From assembly GCA_013138965.1 (NCBI GenBank), contig WTBT01000013.1, forward strand, positions 1-64,000: a DNA stretch of 64,000 nucleotides, read 5' to 3'. The notes under the pieces are model-generated. The model saw nothing but the letters and a program-made list of their open reading frames with translations. It was not told the DNA's origin and made no database searches. Of the stretch, positions 33,964 to 42,352 are shown in pieces (position 1 is the first letter of the stretch; each line of letters begins with the position of its first letter). The position numbers and the translations under genes are program-made. Source of the stretch: Candidatus Aegiribacteria sp. (GTDB lineage: Bacteria; Fermentibacterota; Fermentibacteria; Fermentibacterales; JCC-6).

Positions 33964-34925
33964 ATGCTATCCTGCTGTGCGCAGGTTTCGGAACCAGACT
34001 TTCGCCACTGACGGATTCTCTTCCTAAACCTCTGATCAGAATCGCGGGTTTTACACTTATCCATGATACACTGCTTCATTTACTGCAGCAGGGAGTTGAT
34101 ACAGCTGTAGTAAACGGTTCATGGATGGCGGACATGATCGAGGATTATCTTTCAAATGCTGATCTACCTTTGCAAATCATCTTCCAGAGGGAAGAAGAAC
34201 CTCTCGGAACAGCTGGAGCTGTCCGTAAAGCTCTTCCATATCTTGGTGAGGAATTCCTGGTCGTGTACGGTGACAATCTGACCAGGCAGCCTGTGGCTCC
34301 TCTTATAGAACTTCACCGCAGACTTGATTCGGAGATTACTATCGCCCTGGCTCCAACCGGAGAACCTTCAAGCAAGGGTATAGTTCTTACAGAACCGGAC
34401 GGAAGGATTTCGTATTTTCGCGAAAAACCCCCCGATGAGGTTGCTGAATCGAACCTGGCCAACTCGGGGTTGTACATCTGCAGAAAATCAGCGGTTGAAC
34501 ATCTGAATGAAGGAGAATTCTCGGATTTCGGGAAGAATGTATTCCCCATGCTCCTGAACGAGGGAAGGGTTCTGGCTGCAGATACCCCGGGCGGTTATAC
34601 AAGGGATATCGGGACGGGAAAAAGCTATCTGATAGCCTGTCACGATGTTCTTTCCGGCAGGCTGACCCCGTATACAGGCAACGGTAACATCAAGAACGGC
34701 ATATTGATAGAGAACACTCAATCCTACGATGATATTGAACTTAAAAGTACATTCTGGGCTGAGAAGGGAGCCAGGATTTCGAAAGGTTGCTCTCTCGAGA
34801 ATTGTGTTGTACTATCCGGTGCGGTCATCGGAGCTGACTGCGCATTGAAAAATTCGCTCGTAATGCCTGGAACAGAAGTACCGGAATGTACAATCGCCGA
34901 TGATAAATACCTGAAAGTGTTCTGA
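33960..34925 (+). CDS. Sugar-1-phosphate nucleotidyltransferase (heptose/mannose type)
   Basis: Makes a nucleotide-activated sugar. It has 321 residues. The signature LLCAGFGTRLSPLTDSLPKPLI gives the nucleotide-binding loop, EEPLGTAGAVRKAL the sugar region, and VVYGDNLTR the metal Asp. A C-terminal left-handed-helix-like segment (ENCVVLSGAVIGADCALKNS) extends past residue 240, so it is longer than the ~230-residue HddC. Placed just before gmhA, it probably activates a D-glycero-manno-heptose phosphate, but a mannose-1-phosphate substrate is also possible. Confidence 0.85.
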   Translation: MNAILLCAGFGTRLSPLTDSLPKPLIRIAGFTLIHDTLLHLLQQGVDTAVVNGSWMADMIEDYLSNADLPLQIIFQREEEPLGTAGAVRKALPYLGEEFLVVYGDNLTRQPVAPLIELHRRLDSEITIALAPTGEPSSKGIVLTEPDGRISYFREKPPDEVAESNLANSGLYICRKSAVEHLNEGEFSDFGKNVFPMLLNEGRVLAADTPGGYTRDIGTGKSYLIACHDVLSGRLTPYTGNGNIKNGILIENTQSYDDIELKSTFWAEKGARISKGCSLENCVVLSGAVIGADCALKNSLVMPGTEVPECTIADDKYLKVF

Positions 34926-34936
34926 CAGGAGAAAAC

Positions 34937-35518
34937 ATGCAGAAAGAAATAAACACATACTTTGATCAAATAAGCACTCTCGTTCATAAAATTCCATCGA
35001 AGAATATAGAAGAACTGGTCAAGGTCATATTCGAAGCCTACAAAAAAGGCAGGAGGATTTTCATTTTCGGTAATGGAGGAGGGTCTGCCACTTCCAGTCA
35101 TTTCGTCTGCGACCTGGCAAAGGGTACTGCAACTCCGGGGAAACCCAGGTTGAAAGCTGTCAGTCTTTCCGACAATGTACCGCTGATAACCGCATGGGCG
35201 AATGACACAGATTACACAAATACCTTCGGTGAACAGCTGAAGAACCTTGTTGAAGAGGGAGATATAGTTATTGGCCTTTCCGGAAGCGGAATGAGTCCTA
35301 ATGTAATAAATGCTTTCAGGGTAGCCAACAAATCAGGCGCAATTTCAGTGTTGCTTTCAGGTTACAGTGGTGGCGATGCAGTGAACGAGGCACTATTATC
35401 AATAATAGTCCCCAGCGAGGATATGCAGCATATCGAAGATATTCACCTTATGCTCTGCCATATAGTATTCAGGATGGTCCGTGGAAGAATCAGGAGAGAT
35501 GAATCGTATCAGGAGTAG
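34937..35518 (+). CDS. gmhA: Phosphoheptose isomerase (SIS domain)
   Basis: Converts sedoheptulose-7-phosphate to manno-heptose-7-phosphate, the first step of heptose synthesis for lipopolysaccharide or surface glycans. It has 193 residues with the SIS motifs IFIFGNGGGSATSSHFVCDL, LSDNVPLITAWAND, and IGLSGSGMSPNVINA, and the helix EDIHLMLCHIVFRMV that carries the active-site His. AGGAG lies before the ATG. It ends the glycan cassette and its 3' end overlaps the convergent zinc-ribbon gene by 10 bp. Confidence 0.92.
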   Translation: MQKEINTYFDQISTLVHKIPSKNIEELVKVIFEAYKKGRRIFIFGNGGGSATSSHFVCDLAKGTATPGKPRLKAVSLSDNVPLITAWANDTDYTNTFGEQLKNLVEEGDIVIGLSGSGMSPNVINAFRVANKSGAISVLLSGYSGGDAVNEALLSIIVPSEDMQHIEDIHLMLCHIVFRMVRGRIRRDESYQE

Positions 35519-35931
35519 TCCTGGCTTCTGAAGATCTTTTCACCATCGGCCAGATATTGATTCAGGGCATCGCTGAAGATATCAGGATTCTCTTCACATT
35601 CTTCAGGAAACCTGCTCTTCCATAAATCCCAGGATTTCTGAATTTCCCCGCTCATTACTTCGGGAAGATTTCCGTCTTTCCTGGCTTCATCTATCAATTC
35701 CCGGTTATAAATAAGTATGTCACTTGCCAGAACCCTGGCAAATCTGGCAGCCCTCTGCTCTTCGCTGTCTTCATCGATGGAAACATCTGCCGGCACTGCT
35801 ATTCTATCCTTTGGGGGGTTTATAATGAAAATTTCAGAACATTTCCTGCATCGAAAGCGCTTGGGTGTGTTTCCAATTTTATTTTCAGGAATATTATATT
35901 TACTATCACAATTCGGACAGTTGACAATCAT
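35509..35931 (-). CDS. Zinc-ribbon protein (MJ0042 type) of unknown function
   Basis: 140 residues. The N-terminus MIVNCPNCDSKYNIPENKIG and FRCRKCSEIF form the two CxxC knuckles of the MJ0042/zinc-ribbon_5 family, found in many Gram-negative regulators and membrane proteins. The rest is helical (residues 55-140) with no TM segment, so it is cytoplasmic. AGGAGG precedes the ATG, which overlaps the aminotransferase stop as ATGA. The 3' end overlaps gmhA on the other strand. No function is assigned. Confidence 0.83.
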   Translation of the reverse strand: MIVNCPNCDSKYNIPENKIGNTPKRFRCRKCSEIFIINPPKDRIAVPADVSIDEDSEEQRAARFARVLASDILIYNRELIDEARKDGNLPEVMSGEIQKSWDLWKSRFPEECEENPDIFSDALNQYLADGEKIFRSQDYS

Positions 35932-37082
35932 GTATTGTACCTCCTGCGCAGGAATCTTTTCAATCTGTTCACACCTTCCCGAATATCATCGTCGGACGCT
36001 GCAAAAGATAGCCTGATGTATCCTTCAGCTCCAAACGCAGAACCCGGTATTACAGCCAATCCCTCTTCTTCCAGAAGCTCACTGCAGAATTTTGCAGTGT
36101 CGGGTTCAGCAGGCAACCGGGGAAACACGTAAAATGCCCCTTCAGGTCTCTCAAATTGTAAGCTTTCTACATCCGAAAGTAAAGAGCATATCAGATCCCT
36201 TCTATTTCTGAAAGATCTGTACATTTCACTTTTCTCTTTATCAGCCTTTCCTTCAACGGCCGCCAGGGCTGCCCACTGAGATATGGAACAGGGGTTTGAG
36301 GTGGAATGTGCCTGAAGTATGCCGGAGAGTCTTGACCATTCGATATTAGCAAGTGAGTATCCGATCCGCCATCCCGTCATCGCATAAGTTTTTGATACAC
36401 CGGAAACAACAGCAGTTCTCGAGCTTAGTTCCGGCCTGTAATCAAGAATGTGGGGCGCTGCGCCGTCAATGTAGACGAGATCTTCATAAATATCATCCGA
36501 GATAACCCACATATCCGTATCAGCAATTGCATCTGCGATGCTGTTCATCTCATCATCGGAGGGAACATATCCGGAGGGGTTGCAGGGGTAGTTAAGGAGC
36601 AGGCCGACTGCACCGTGATCTGCTGCTTTAACTATTTCTTCAGGATCAATGCCCTTCTCAGGTAAAACAGGTATGCCCCCGGAAGCCTTGACCATTTCAG
36701 GATAGCTGACCCAGTATGGCCTTGGAAGAAGTACCCTGTCTCCGGGATTCACAGCCGATCTGATCAGATTAGCCAGATCGTGCTTCGCGCCGCAGCTTAC
36801 TACCACATTCTCAGGTTTCCATTCGATATTCCTTCTGATGGAATAGCTTTCTGCTACAGCTTCTTTCAGTTCAGGTATACCGGTACTTGCGGTGTATCCG
36901 GTTTTCCCGTCCTGTATCGCCATTATCCCGGCATCAGTGATCGGAGCCGGTGTAGGAAAATCAGGCTGGCCTGCGGTCAGTGATACAATATCCCTTCCCG
37001 ATTTCTTCAGTTCCTTTGCTTTTGCGCTTAACTGGAGTGTCGCAGAAGGTGATAGTGACATTATTATTCTGGAGTATTTCAT
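35928..37082 (-). CDS. Class I/II aminotransferase, aspartate aminotransferase-like
   Basis: PLP enzyme of 384 residues that probably moves the amino group between aspartate and 2-oxoglutarate. Motifs are GQPDFPTPAPI, YTASTGIPELKEAV, NYPCNPSGYVPS, ISDDIYEDLVY and the lysine that binds PLP in SGVSKTYAMTGWRIGY. This matches the 1-gamma group common in deep-branching bacteria, some of which also act on prephenate. The ATG at 37082 lies one base after the coaD TGA; an upstream in-frame ATG at 37127 would read through coaD codons. It precedes the zinc-ribbon gene. Confidence 0.93.
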   Translation of the reverse strand: MKYSRIIMSLSPSATLQLSAKAKELKKSGRDIVSLTAGQPDFPTPAPITDAGIMAIQDGKTGYTASTGIPELKEAVAESYSIRRNIEWKPENVVVSCGAKHDLANLIRSAVNPGDRVLLPRPYWVSYPEMVKASGGIPVLPEKGIDPEEIVKAADHGAVGLLLNYPCNPSGYVPSDDEMNSIADAIADTDMWVISDDIYEDLVYIDGAAPHILDYRPELSSRTAVVSGVSKTYAMTGWRIGYSLANIEWSRLSGILQAHSTSNPCSISQWAALAAVEGKADKEKSEMYRSFRNRRDLICSLLSDVESLQFERPEGAFYVFPRLPAEPDTAKFCSELLEEEGLAVIPGSAFGAEGYIRLSFAASDDDIREGVNRLKRFLRRRYNT

Positions 37083-37083
37083 A

Positions 37084-37587
37084 TCATCCGTTTCCGGTAT
37101 CAGCCTCTGATCCAAAACGCTCTTCAAGTGCTTTCCTTACGCAGGCTGTAACCATCGAGGAAAGGTCTCCCCGGTATCTCGCGATCTCTTTTACAAGTGT
37201 TGAAGAGAGGTACATATTGTCCTCCGATGGCATAAGATAAAGCCCTGTTATCTCCGGTGCCAGTCTTCTGTTCATCAGCTGCATCTGAAACTCGTATTCA
37301 AAATCGGAGTTGGCCCGCAGACCTCTGATGAAAGTACTGGAATTCTTCTTCTTCATATATTCAACCAGCAGGGAATCGAATGAAGATACCTCAATTCCTT
37401 TCATACCTGTCTCCACCAGAGATCCCCTGAGGAGCCCTACCCTCTCTTCAATCGTAAAACATAGAGATTTGAAAGACCGACTCACCACGGCCACTTCAAT
37501 TTCACTGAATATTCTCACTGCCCTTCTTATAATGTCCAGGTGTCCAAGGGTTATAGGGTCGAATGTACCGGGATATATAATTCTCAT
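37084..37587 (-). CDS. coaD: Phosphopantetheine adenylyltransferase
   Basis: Fourth step of CoA synthesis: joins AMP from ATP to 4'-phosphopantetheine. It has 167 residues. GTFDPITLGHLDIIRRA holds the nucleotide-binding TxGH-like site, FIRGLRANSDFEYEFQM the substrate site, and MYLSSTLVKEIARY the last ATP motif. With coaX and the CoaC-like gene elsewhere in the window, most CoA steps are present. The ATG overlaps the rsmD stop as ATGA, the usual rsmD-coaD pairing. Confidence 0.96.
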   Translation of the reverse strand: MRIIYPGTFDPITLGHLDIIRRAVRIFSEIEVAVVSRSFKSLCFTIEERVGLLRGSLVETGMKGIEVSSFDSLLVEYMKKKNSSTFIRGLRANSDFEYEFQMQLMNRRLAPEITGLYLMPSEDNMYLSSTLVKEIARYRGDLSSMVTACVRKALEERFGSEADTGNG

Positions 37588-38111
37588 CGTACTATCTTCC
37601 AGCAGAGGTAGCTGTCTCCGTACTTTCTCCTTTTCCAGCCTTCCTTCATCATGCCTTCATCTCCACATTCTACGAAAACCGCTCCATTCGTGGACAGAAC
37701 ACCGTTCCATTCCATACTGTCTGCCCATTCATAGAGCCTGCTGTACCTGTAGGGTGGATCGATGTATACAATATCAGGCACGGAATCCGTATTATTAATA
37801 AACTCCCTTAACCTGCCGGTAATGACTGCCGCGTCATCCAGCGCGTCGTGTTCTCTTAAGAAAGCCCTGATGAACGATGTCGAACGGGGATTCCTGTCAA
37901 CGAATACACAATAGGATGCCCCCCAGCTCAAAGCTTCAAGACCTACCGCACCTGTTCCTGCACAGAGGTCCCACACAACAGCGGAATCGATAAGATTACT
38001 TCCGGCAATATCGAGAAAGGCGCCCCTCAGAAGTGATGTAGTGGGTCTGCAGAGCTTAGAGGAAGGGCGGAGAATGTGACCTTTCCACTTTCCCCGCCCC
38101 AGTCTGATCAC
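37584..38111 (-). CDS. rsmD: 16S rRNA (guanine966-N2)-methyltransferase, GTG start
   Basis: Methylates 16S rRNA in the small subunit. It has 175 residues. KGHILRPSSKLCRPTTSLLRGAF-type N-terminus, VVWDLCAGTGAVGLEALSWGA (SAM loop), and the N-methylase motif IVYIDPPYRY are present. The GTG at 38111 lies 12 bases after pilQ; no better start is seen. Coupled to coaD. Confidence 0.92.
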   Translation of the reverse strand: MIRLGRGKWKGHILRPSSKLCRPTTSLLRGAFLDIAGSNLIDSAVVWDLCAGTGAVGLEALSWGASYCVFVDRNPRSTSFIRAFLREHDALDDAAVITGRLREFINNTDSVPDIVYIDPPYRYSRLYEWADSMEWNGVLSTNGAVFVECGDEGMMKEGWKRRKYGDSYLCWKIVR

Positions 38112-38123
38112 TCTGGCCTGGTT

Positions 38124-39875
38124 TTAGTAAGGCCTGATAATGTGTGGAGTAACAAATATCACAAGCTCTGTGCTTTCTTCCCGTTCGGAATTGTAGGAGA
38201 AAAGCAGATCGCCGAGCAGGGGAATGCTTCCCAGTATCGGGATGGATCTTCTGACAGTTGTATGCTTGCTTCTCATTATTCCACCGATGACCGCTGTGGC
38301 GCCGTCGTCTATCATCAGGGTTGTATTTGCGCTCTGGGTAAGGATAATCGGTTGACCGGAAGAAGTTGCCTCGCCGGAAAGCTCGCTTACAAGCGGATAG
38401 AGCTCAAGTGTTACATTGTTATCGGCATTGATATGAGGTGTAACGGTCAGCTCAACTCCAACCTTGAACATCTGTATGTATACATTCTGGCTCGGATCCA
38501 TAAGGGTCAGCGGTATTTCCTTTCCGGACATGACTGTACCGGTCATGTTGTCTATTATCGCTATCCTCGGTTCCGAAAGTATGTGTGCATGATTCTGTGA
38601 TTCAAGCATAGTAATAACCGCGTTCACATCGAACATACTGGTGATGGTACCGAAAGAGAGGGTGCCGCTCGGATCTCCCACTGCAAGGCCGCCGGAGCTC
38701 ATACCTCCGTGTAGCAGGTCGTTAGATCTGGTAAGGTTCCCCAGAGACCAGTCAATACCCATTTCGTTAGCGTAGCTGGCATCGATTTCCACCAGTTTCG
38801 CTTCTATCATTACCTGTGCGGTCGGGCTGTCCAGGATCGGAAGCAGCCTTCCTACCTCCTCGAGCTTGTAAGGTATATCCGTAATGATAAGAGAGTTTGT
38901 CCTGTCATCAATGGAGATCTGACCTCTATCGGAAAGAGCAGTAGTGAGAGCGCCGTTCAGGCTTTGCGCCGAAGCATATCTGATCACGTATATCTCAGTC
39001 TGTAGTTCCTGAAGGTTCTCCCTGTCATGACGGGTTGATGCCATCTGGCTTATCTCCGAATAGAACTTATCTCTGGGCAGTACCCTCAGAACATTACCCT
39101 GCATGCTGGCAACCAGTCCCTGAGAGTTCAGAATCGCTGTCAGAGCATCCCTCCAGCCAACATTCTGCAACCGGGCCGTAACCGAGGCGGTGTAATCTTC
39201 CGGAAGCATGATGTTCATGCCGCTCACATCCGCGATAGCCCTCATAACGGTTCTGATGCTTGCATCAACAACATCGACAGTTATCCTTCTGCCGCCGGTT
39301 CCGGACCACTCCACAGGGAAGCCGTCCTCTATCTGGCGATTGATCTCACTTATACGGATACCCCTTGTTGATGTCGCGATAGATCGCCCTGAAAGGGGCG
39401 AGTAGTCAGGTGATGACAGCGGGGCTACATCTCCGCCAGTCAGTACAGGCTCAACGTATTGAGAAGTTGTTGACCATGAAGCAAATGGTATTCCGGTCGG
39501 GTCTGTCTGCATTTCCAGAACGAGCCTGTTCCCGTCAAGAGATGCGTTGTAGTTGAGAAGCTCACCGTTAACATCGATGATTATTCTGACAATTCCGTCC
39601 GGCGGAGCTTTGTACTGACTCGTCCTTATGGACAGAACGCCTCCCCTGTTAACGGAAAAATCCATCGACGGCAGCGAATGCACCGCATCGCCAATGTCCA
39701 GAACGATCCTCATGGGATCGGTCAGGAGAAACCTTTCGTACGAAATCGCATCATCAGCGGTTAATGTGACCAGAGTCACGTCGCCGCTGGGTACTACCGA
39801 GATATCGGTAATCCTGTACGCAGCCGCTGGCACAGCCAGCAACAGCAGTAGACTACAAACGGTTAAGAGACGCAT
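38124..39875 (-). CDS. pilQ: Type IV pilus secretin PilQ
   Basis: Outer-membrane pore of the type IV pilus. It has 583 residues. A signal peptide (LLLLLAVPAAA) is followed by one AMIN domain that binds peptidoglycan (about 20-120), an STN/N0 domain near 190-240, N1-type domain near 285-360, and the secretin core with VMIEAKLVEIDASYANEMG, SEPRIAIIDNMTGTVMSG and the C-terminal GSIPLLGDLLFS and ELVIFVTPHII. The ATG at 39875 shares its A with the pilP stop (TGATG). It closes the pilus operon. Confidence 0.96.
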   Translation of the reverse strand: MRLLTVCSLLLLLAVPAAAYRITDISVVPSGDVTLVTLTADDAISYERFLLTDPMRIVLDIGDAVHSLPSMDFSVNRGGVLSIRTSQYKAPPDGIVRIIIDVNGELLNYNASLDGNRLVLEMQTDPTGIPFASWSTTSQYVEPVLTGGDVAPLSSPDYSPLSGRSIATSTRGIRISEINRQIEDGFPVEWSGTGGRRITVDVVDASIRTVMRAIADVSGMNIMLPEDYTASVTARLQNVGWRDALTAILNSQGLVASMQGNVLRVLPRDKFYSEISQMASTRHDRENLQELQTEIYVIRYASAQSLNGALTTALSDRGQISIDDRTNSLIITDIPYKLEEVGRLLPILDSPTAQVMIEAKLVEIDASYANEMGIDWSLGNLTRSNDLLHGGMSSGGLAVGDPSGTLSFGTITSMFDVNAVITMLESQNHAHILSEPRIAIIDNMTGTVMSGKEIPLTLMDPSQNVYIQMFKVGVELTVTPHINADNNVTLELYPLVSELSGEATSSGQPIILTQSANTTLMIDDGATAVIGGIMRSKHTTVRRSIPILGSIPLLGDLLFSYNSEREESTELVIFVTPHIIRPY

Positions 39876-41287
39876 CACAGACCACCTTCTTCATGTAAAC
39901 GCAGAGAATAAATGGTGGGGATCGTGGTCTCCCCTCCACCTCTTGCGCTGTAATCAACTATAACATCCTGAATTACAATAACTTCATTACTGGTAATCTC
40001 GGCAACGTGGGAATTATTGGCAAGAACAGTTCCTTCGTAGAGAATGTATGAGACACCAATTCCATCTTCAACCATGGCCTGATCACCACCGACAGGATCA
40101 AGTGTTATTCCGACCAGCCTGAATTCCTCGACCGATACGATCTCAAGACTCCTTCTCGCGTCCCTTCCCTCAGTTGAGAATTCGGTGAAGGGGTCGGGTC
40201 TGATGGAGACGGATTCATATATTCTGAATGTAGCGCTACCTGCCTGTATTATATCGTTCACGGAGTCTGCTGAGCCCTGCATTCCACCTGCGCTCTGCCC
40301 GGCCATGGAACAGGATACACGCTGTGTTTCGTAATGAGGGAGGCTTGTTTCTATTGAACCCAGATCTGTGTAGACCGCTATTCCAAGATCGTCAATAGCC
40401 CATACAGGCTGCCGGAAGCTTTCCATTGCAAACAATCTTGATGGCTCGAATGAAGGAACTTCGGCGATTATCTCTCCCGGCGACATGACTGTTGAGATAC
40501 CGTTCTCTGCCAGAACAAGACCTCCATCATACAGACGACCATCAGAATGATAATTCCATTCCCCAGGCAGGGTTCTTACGTAAATGGTGTCGTGGATGCC
40601 TATGAACAGGATATTGTCTGACGAAGCGAGAATATCTCCGTCCGGTGAGTCCTCGAACTGCCACAGTGCAACCGAGGGATCGAACAGCGCAATGCCGCCC
40701 CCCTCAAGCCCGAAGATCCAGTCCGGTCCGATCCGCTGAAGGTCGCCCGCGGGATTCAGTTCTTCAGAAGCGGTATATACAGTGAAGCCATCTTCCTCCC
40801 TGATCGCCAGATCTCCGTCATAACCCAGAATTGCTATATCATCATTACTGATCTCAAGCTCCATCGGAGAGAAACCATCAGGCAGTGATTCTGAAACAGC
40901 ATCACAGCTGTTATCGTTGAATACAAGGTATTCGCTCTCTGTAATGAATGCGGGAGTTTCACCATTCAGGTCGAAATCAACGACATCGCTTATATCTTCC
41001 AGGCAGTAAGCCTTCCACCTTCCGTCCATTCTGCTGAACCTGAGCAGGGTGCCCCCTTCGAAAAGCAGCCATACATTATCGTCTCCTGCTTCGGCCATTT
41101 TGGGAGGAGCCTGCGAAAGGGTCATTTCAATCCAGCCGTAAACATCGGAGCTGGATACCACAGTTATGGATACTCCTGGATGCTCAAGCGTTGAAGTTGC
41201 TTCATCCGTACTCTCATTACAGCCCGAAACCAGAAATACAGCTGCTGCAGTCAGAAGGGCTGTGCAAGTTAATTTTGAGATACTCAT
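39875..41287 (-). CDS. PilP-type pilus lipoprotein fused to a propeller-like N-terminal region
   Basis: 470 residues. The lipoprotein signal ends in FLVSGCNES (Cys acylated), so it sits in the inner or outer membrane leaflet. The last ~110 residues follow the PilP pattern: SIRPDPFTEF, SLEIVSVEEFRLVGI, QAMVEDGIGVSYIL, GTVLANNSHVAEITSNEVIV. PilP links PilN/PilO to PilQ. Residues ~40-325 are extra: repeated W- and G-rich beta strands (DVYGWIEMTLSQ, GPDWIFGLEGGG, SDNILFIGIHDTIYV) that look like a beta-propeller. Its role is unknown. Gene order pilMN-lipoprotein-pilO-pilP-pilQ supports the assignment. Confidence 0.83.
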   Translation of the reverse strand: MSISKLTCTALLTAAAVFLVSGCNESTDEATSTLEHPGVSITVVSSSDVYGWIEMTLSQAPPKMAEAGDDNVWLLFEGGTLLRFSRMDGRWKAYCLEDISDVVDFDLNGETPAFITESEYLVFNDNSCDAVSESLPDGFSPMELEISNDDIAILGYDGDLAIREEDGFTVYTASEELNPAGDLQRIGPDWIFGLEGGGIALFDPSVALWQFEDSPDGDILASSDNILFIGIHDTIYVRTLPGEWNYHSDGRLYDGGLVLAENGISTVMSPGEIIAEVPSFEPSRLFAMESFRQPVWAIDDLGIAVYTDLGSIETSLPHYETQRVSCSMAGQSAGGMQGSADSVNDIIQAGSATFRIYESVSIRPDPFTEFSTEGRDARRSLEIVSVEEFRLVGITLDPVGGDQAMVEDGIGVSYILYEGTVLANNSHVAEITSNEVIVIQDVIVDYSARGGGETTIPTIYSLRLHEEGGL

Positions 41288-41304
41288 CTCTTATCCTCCC
41301 TTCC

Positions 41305-41862
41305 CTATGGCTGCACGAAGGCTGAAATCGTGAAATTAGCCTCCATATTGTCGTAGCTTCCATCGGAAGCCTTTTTCTGAATTATGGTTAGTTCTGTAAC
41401 CGCGGTAAGCATAATCTGCTGAGTCAACTGATCAAGAAAAACACCAAGTCTATGAAAACGTCCGGTGAGTTGCATCTGCCATCCGTAAACCAGGAAATCC
41501 CCCTGGGTAGACGGTGGTAGCGGTGTGAGAGAATATATCTGCAAACCGCTGTTCTCAGCATTCTCCGTCAGCATATCCATTATTTCATCCTGATCGTAAG
41601 TTCTTGGAAGATATCTATCCAGTTCCGCAAGCTGCTGAGTCAGGCGGTTGATCTCCTGCTCGGTTATTGCCATATCCGATGCGGTTCCCGACTGGAGTGA
41701 ACTGAGTTCGGCCCTTTTCATATTCAGGTTTTGTTCGGCCTGCTCGATCCTCTCCTTTACTTCGGAAGAAAACTCCCTTGGATACAGGTATATCAGCGCG
41801 ACGACAAGAAGAATACCGACTGTCAGGATGTAAAACCTGGGGTCTCTGAGATAGGCATTCAT
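41305..41862 (-). CDS. pilO: Type IV pilus assembly protein PilO
   Basis: Inner-membrane protein of the alignment complex, pairs with PilN. It has 185 residues. An N-terminal TM helix (FYILTVGILLVVALIYLY) is followed by a coiled coil (about 33-85) and a ferredoxin-like periplasmic domain with ENSGLQIYSLTPLPPS and LQLTGRFHRLGVFLDQL-type core. Sequence identity in this family is low, so position in the operon is strong support. SD GGGGG precedes the ATG. Confidence 0.9.
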   Translation of the reverse strand: MNAYLRDPRFYILTVGILLVVALIYLYPREFSSEVKERIEQAEQNLNMKRAELSSLQSGTASDMAITEQEINRLTQQLAELDRYLPRTYDQDEIMDMLTENAENSGLQIYSLTPLPPSTQGDFLVYGWQMQLTGRFHRLGVFLDQLTQQIMLTAVTELTIIQKKASDGSYDNMEANFTISAFVQP

Positions 41863-41917
41863 ATCAAACCCCCTATGTATTCTATCTCTTTAAATAGTAA
41901 CGAATATTCCATCTGTA

Positions 41918-42352
41918 TTACCTGCCGCCGGATTTGGCTGCTTCGAACATGCCAAGATTAATTGAGTACATTGTCAGTGTATCGCCGCCGGAGACGGTGA
42001 ATGTGTAATCTTCATCTCCACCGTAGAAGTACTCACCTGCAAATGTATCAAAGGCTTTAAGTGAGAAGATAACAATTCCCGAAGACCCGCCACGCACAGT
42101 GCTACCCTCTACAACCTCCGGATAGAACTGAATCTCAATCCAGAATTGACCGTTGGCATCTGTCTCGGTGACATATGTTTCCTGAGTACCTTTAGTTGAT
42201 AAACCTATACCTTCGGCTCTTATAGTCTCCGTTGAATCAGTGTAAATGAGCCCTGTTACGTAAACCCGGGTTTTGTCCATCCCCACTGGATTACATCCTG
42301 CAACTGCCAGTACAACCAGCAGACCTAAAACTGAAATCGCAAATATTTTCAT
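41918..42352 (-). CDS. Small lipoprotein within the pilus operon, carboxypeptidase-regulatory-like fold
   Basis: 144 residues. Signal and lipobox: LLVVLAVAGCNP. The mature part has a beta-sandwich pattern resembling CarboxypepD_reg/transthyretin-like domains: RVYVTGLIYTDS, ETYVTETDANGQFWIEI. No PilP or PilF features are seen. The ATG at 42352 overlaps the pilMN stop as ATGA and GGGGAGG lies six bases upstream, so it belongs to the operon and probably assists pilus assembly or anchors it. No named homologue. Confidence 0.8.
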   Translation of the reverse strand: MKIFAISVLGLLVVLAVAGCNPVGMDKTRVYVTGLIYTDSTETIRAEGIGLSTKGTQETYVTETDANGQFWIEIQFYPEVVEGSTVRGGSSGIVIFSLKAFDTFAGEYFYGGDEDYTFTVSGGDTLTMYSINLGMFEAAKSGGR

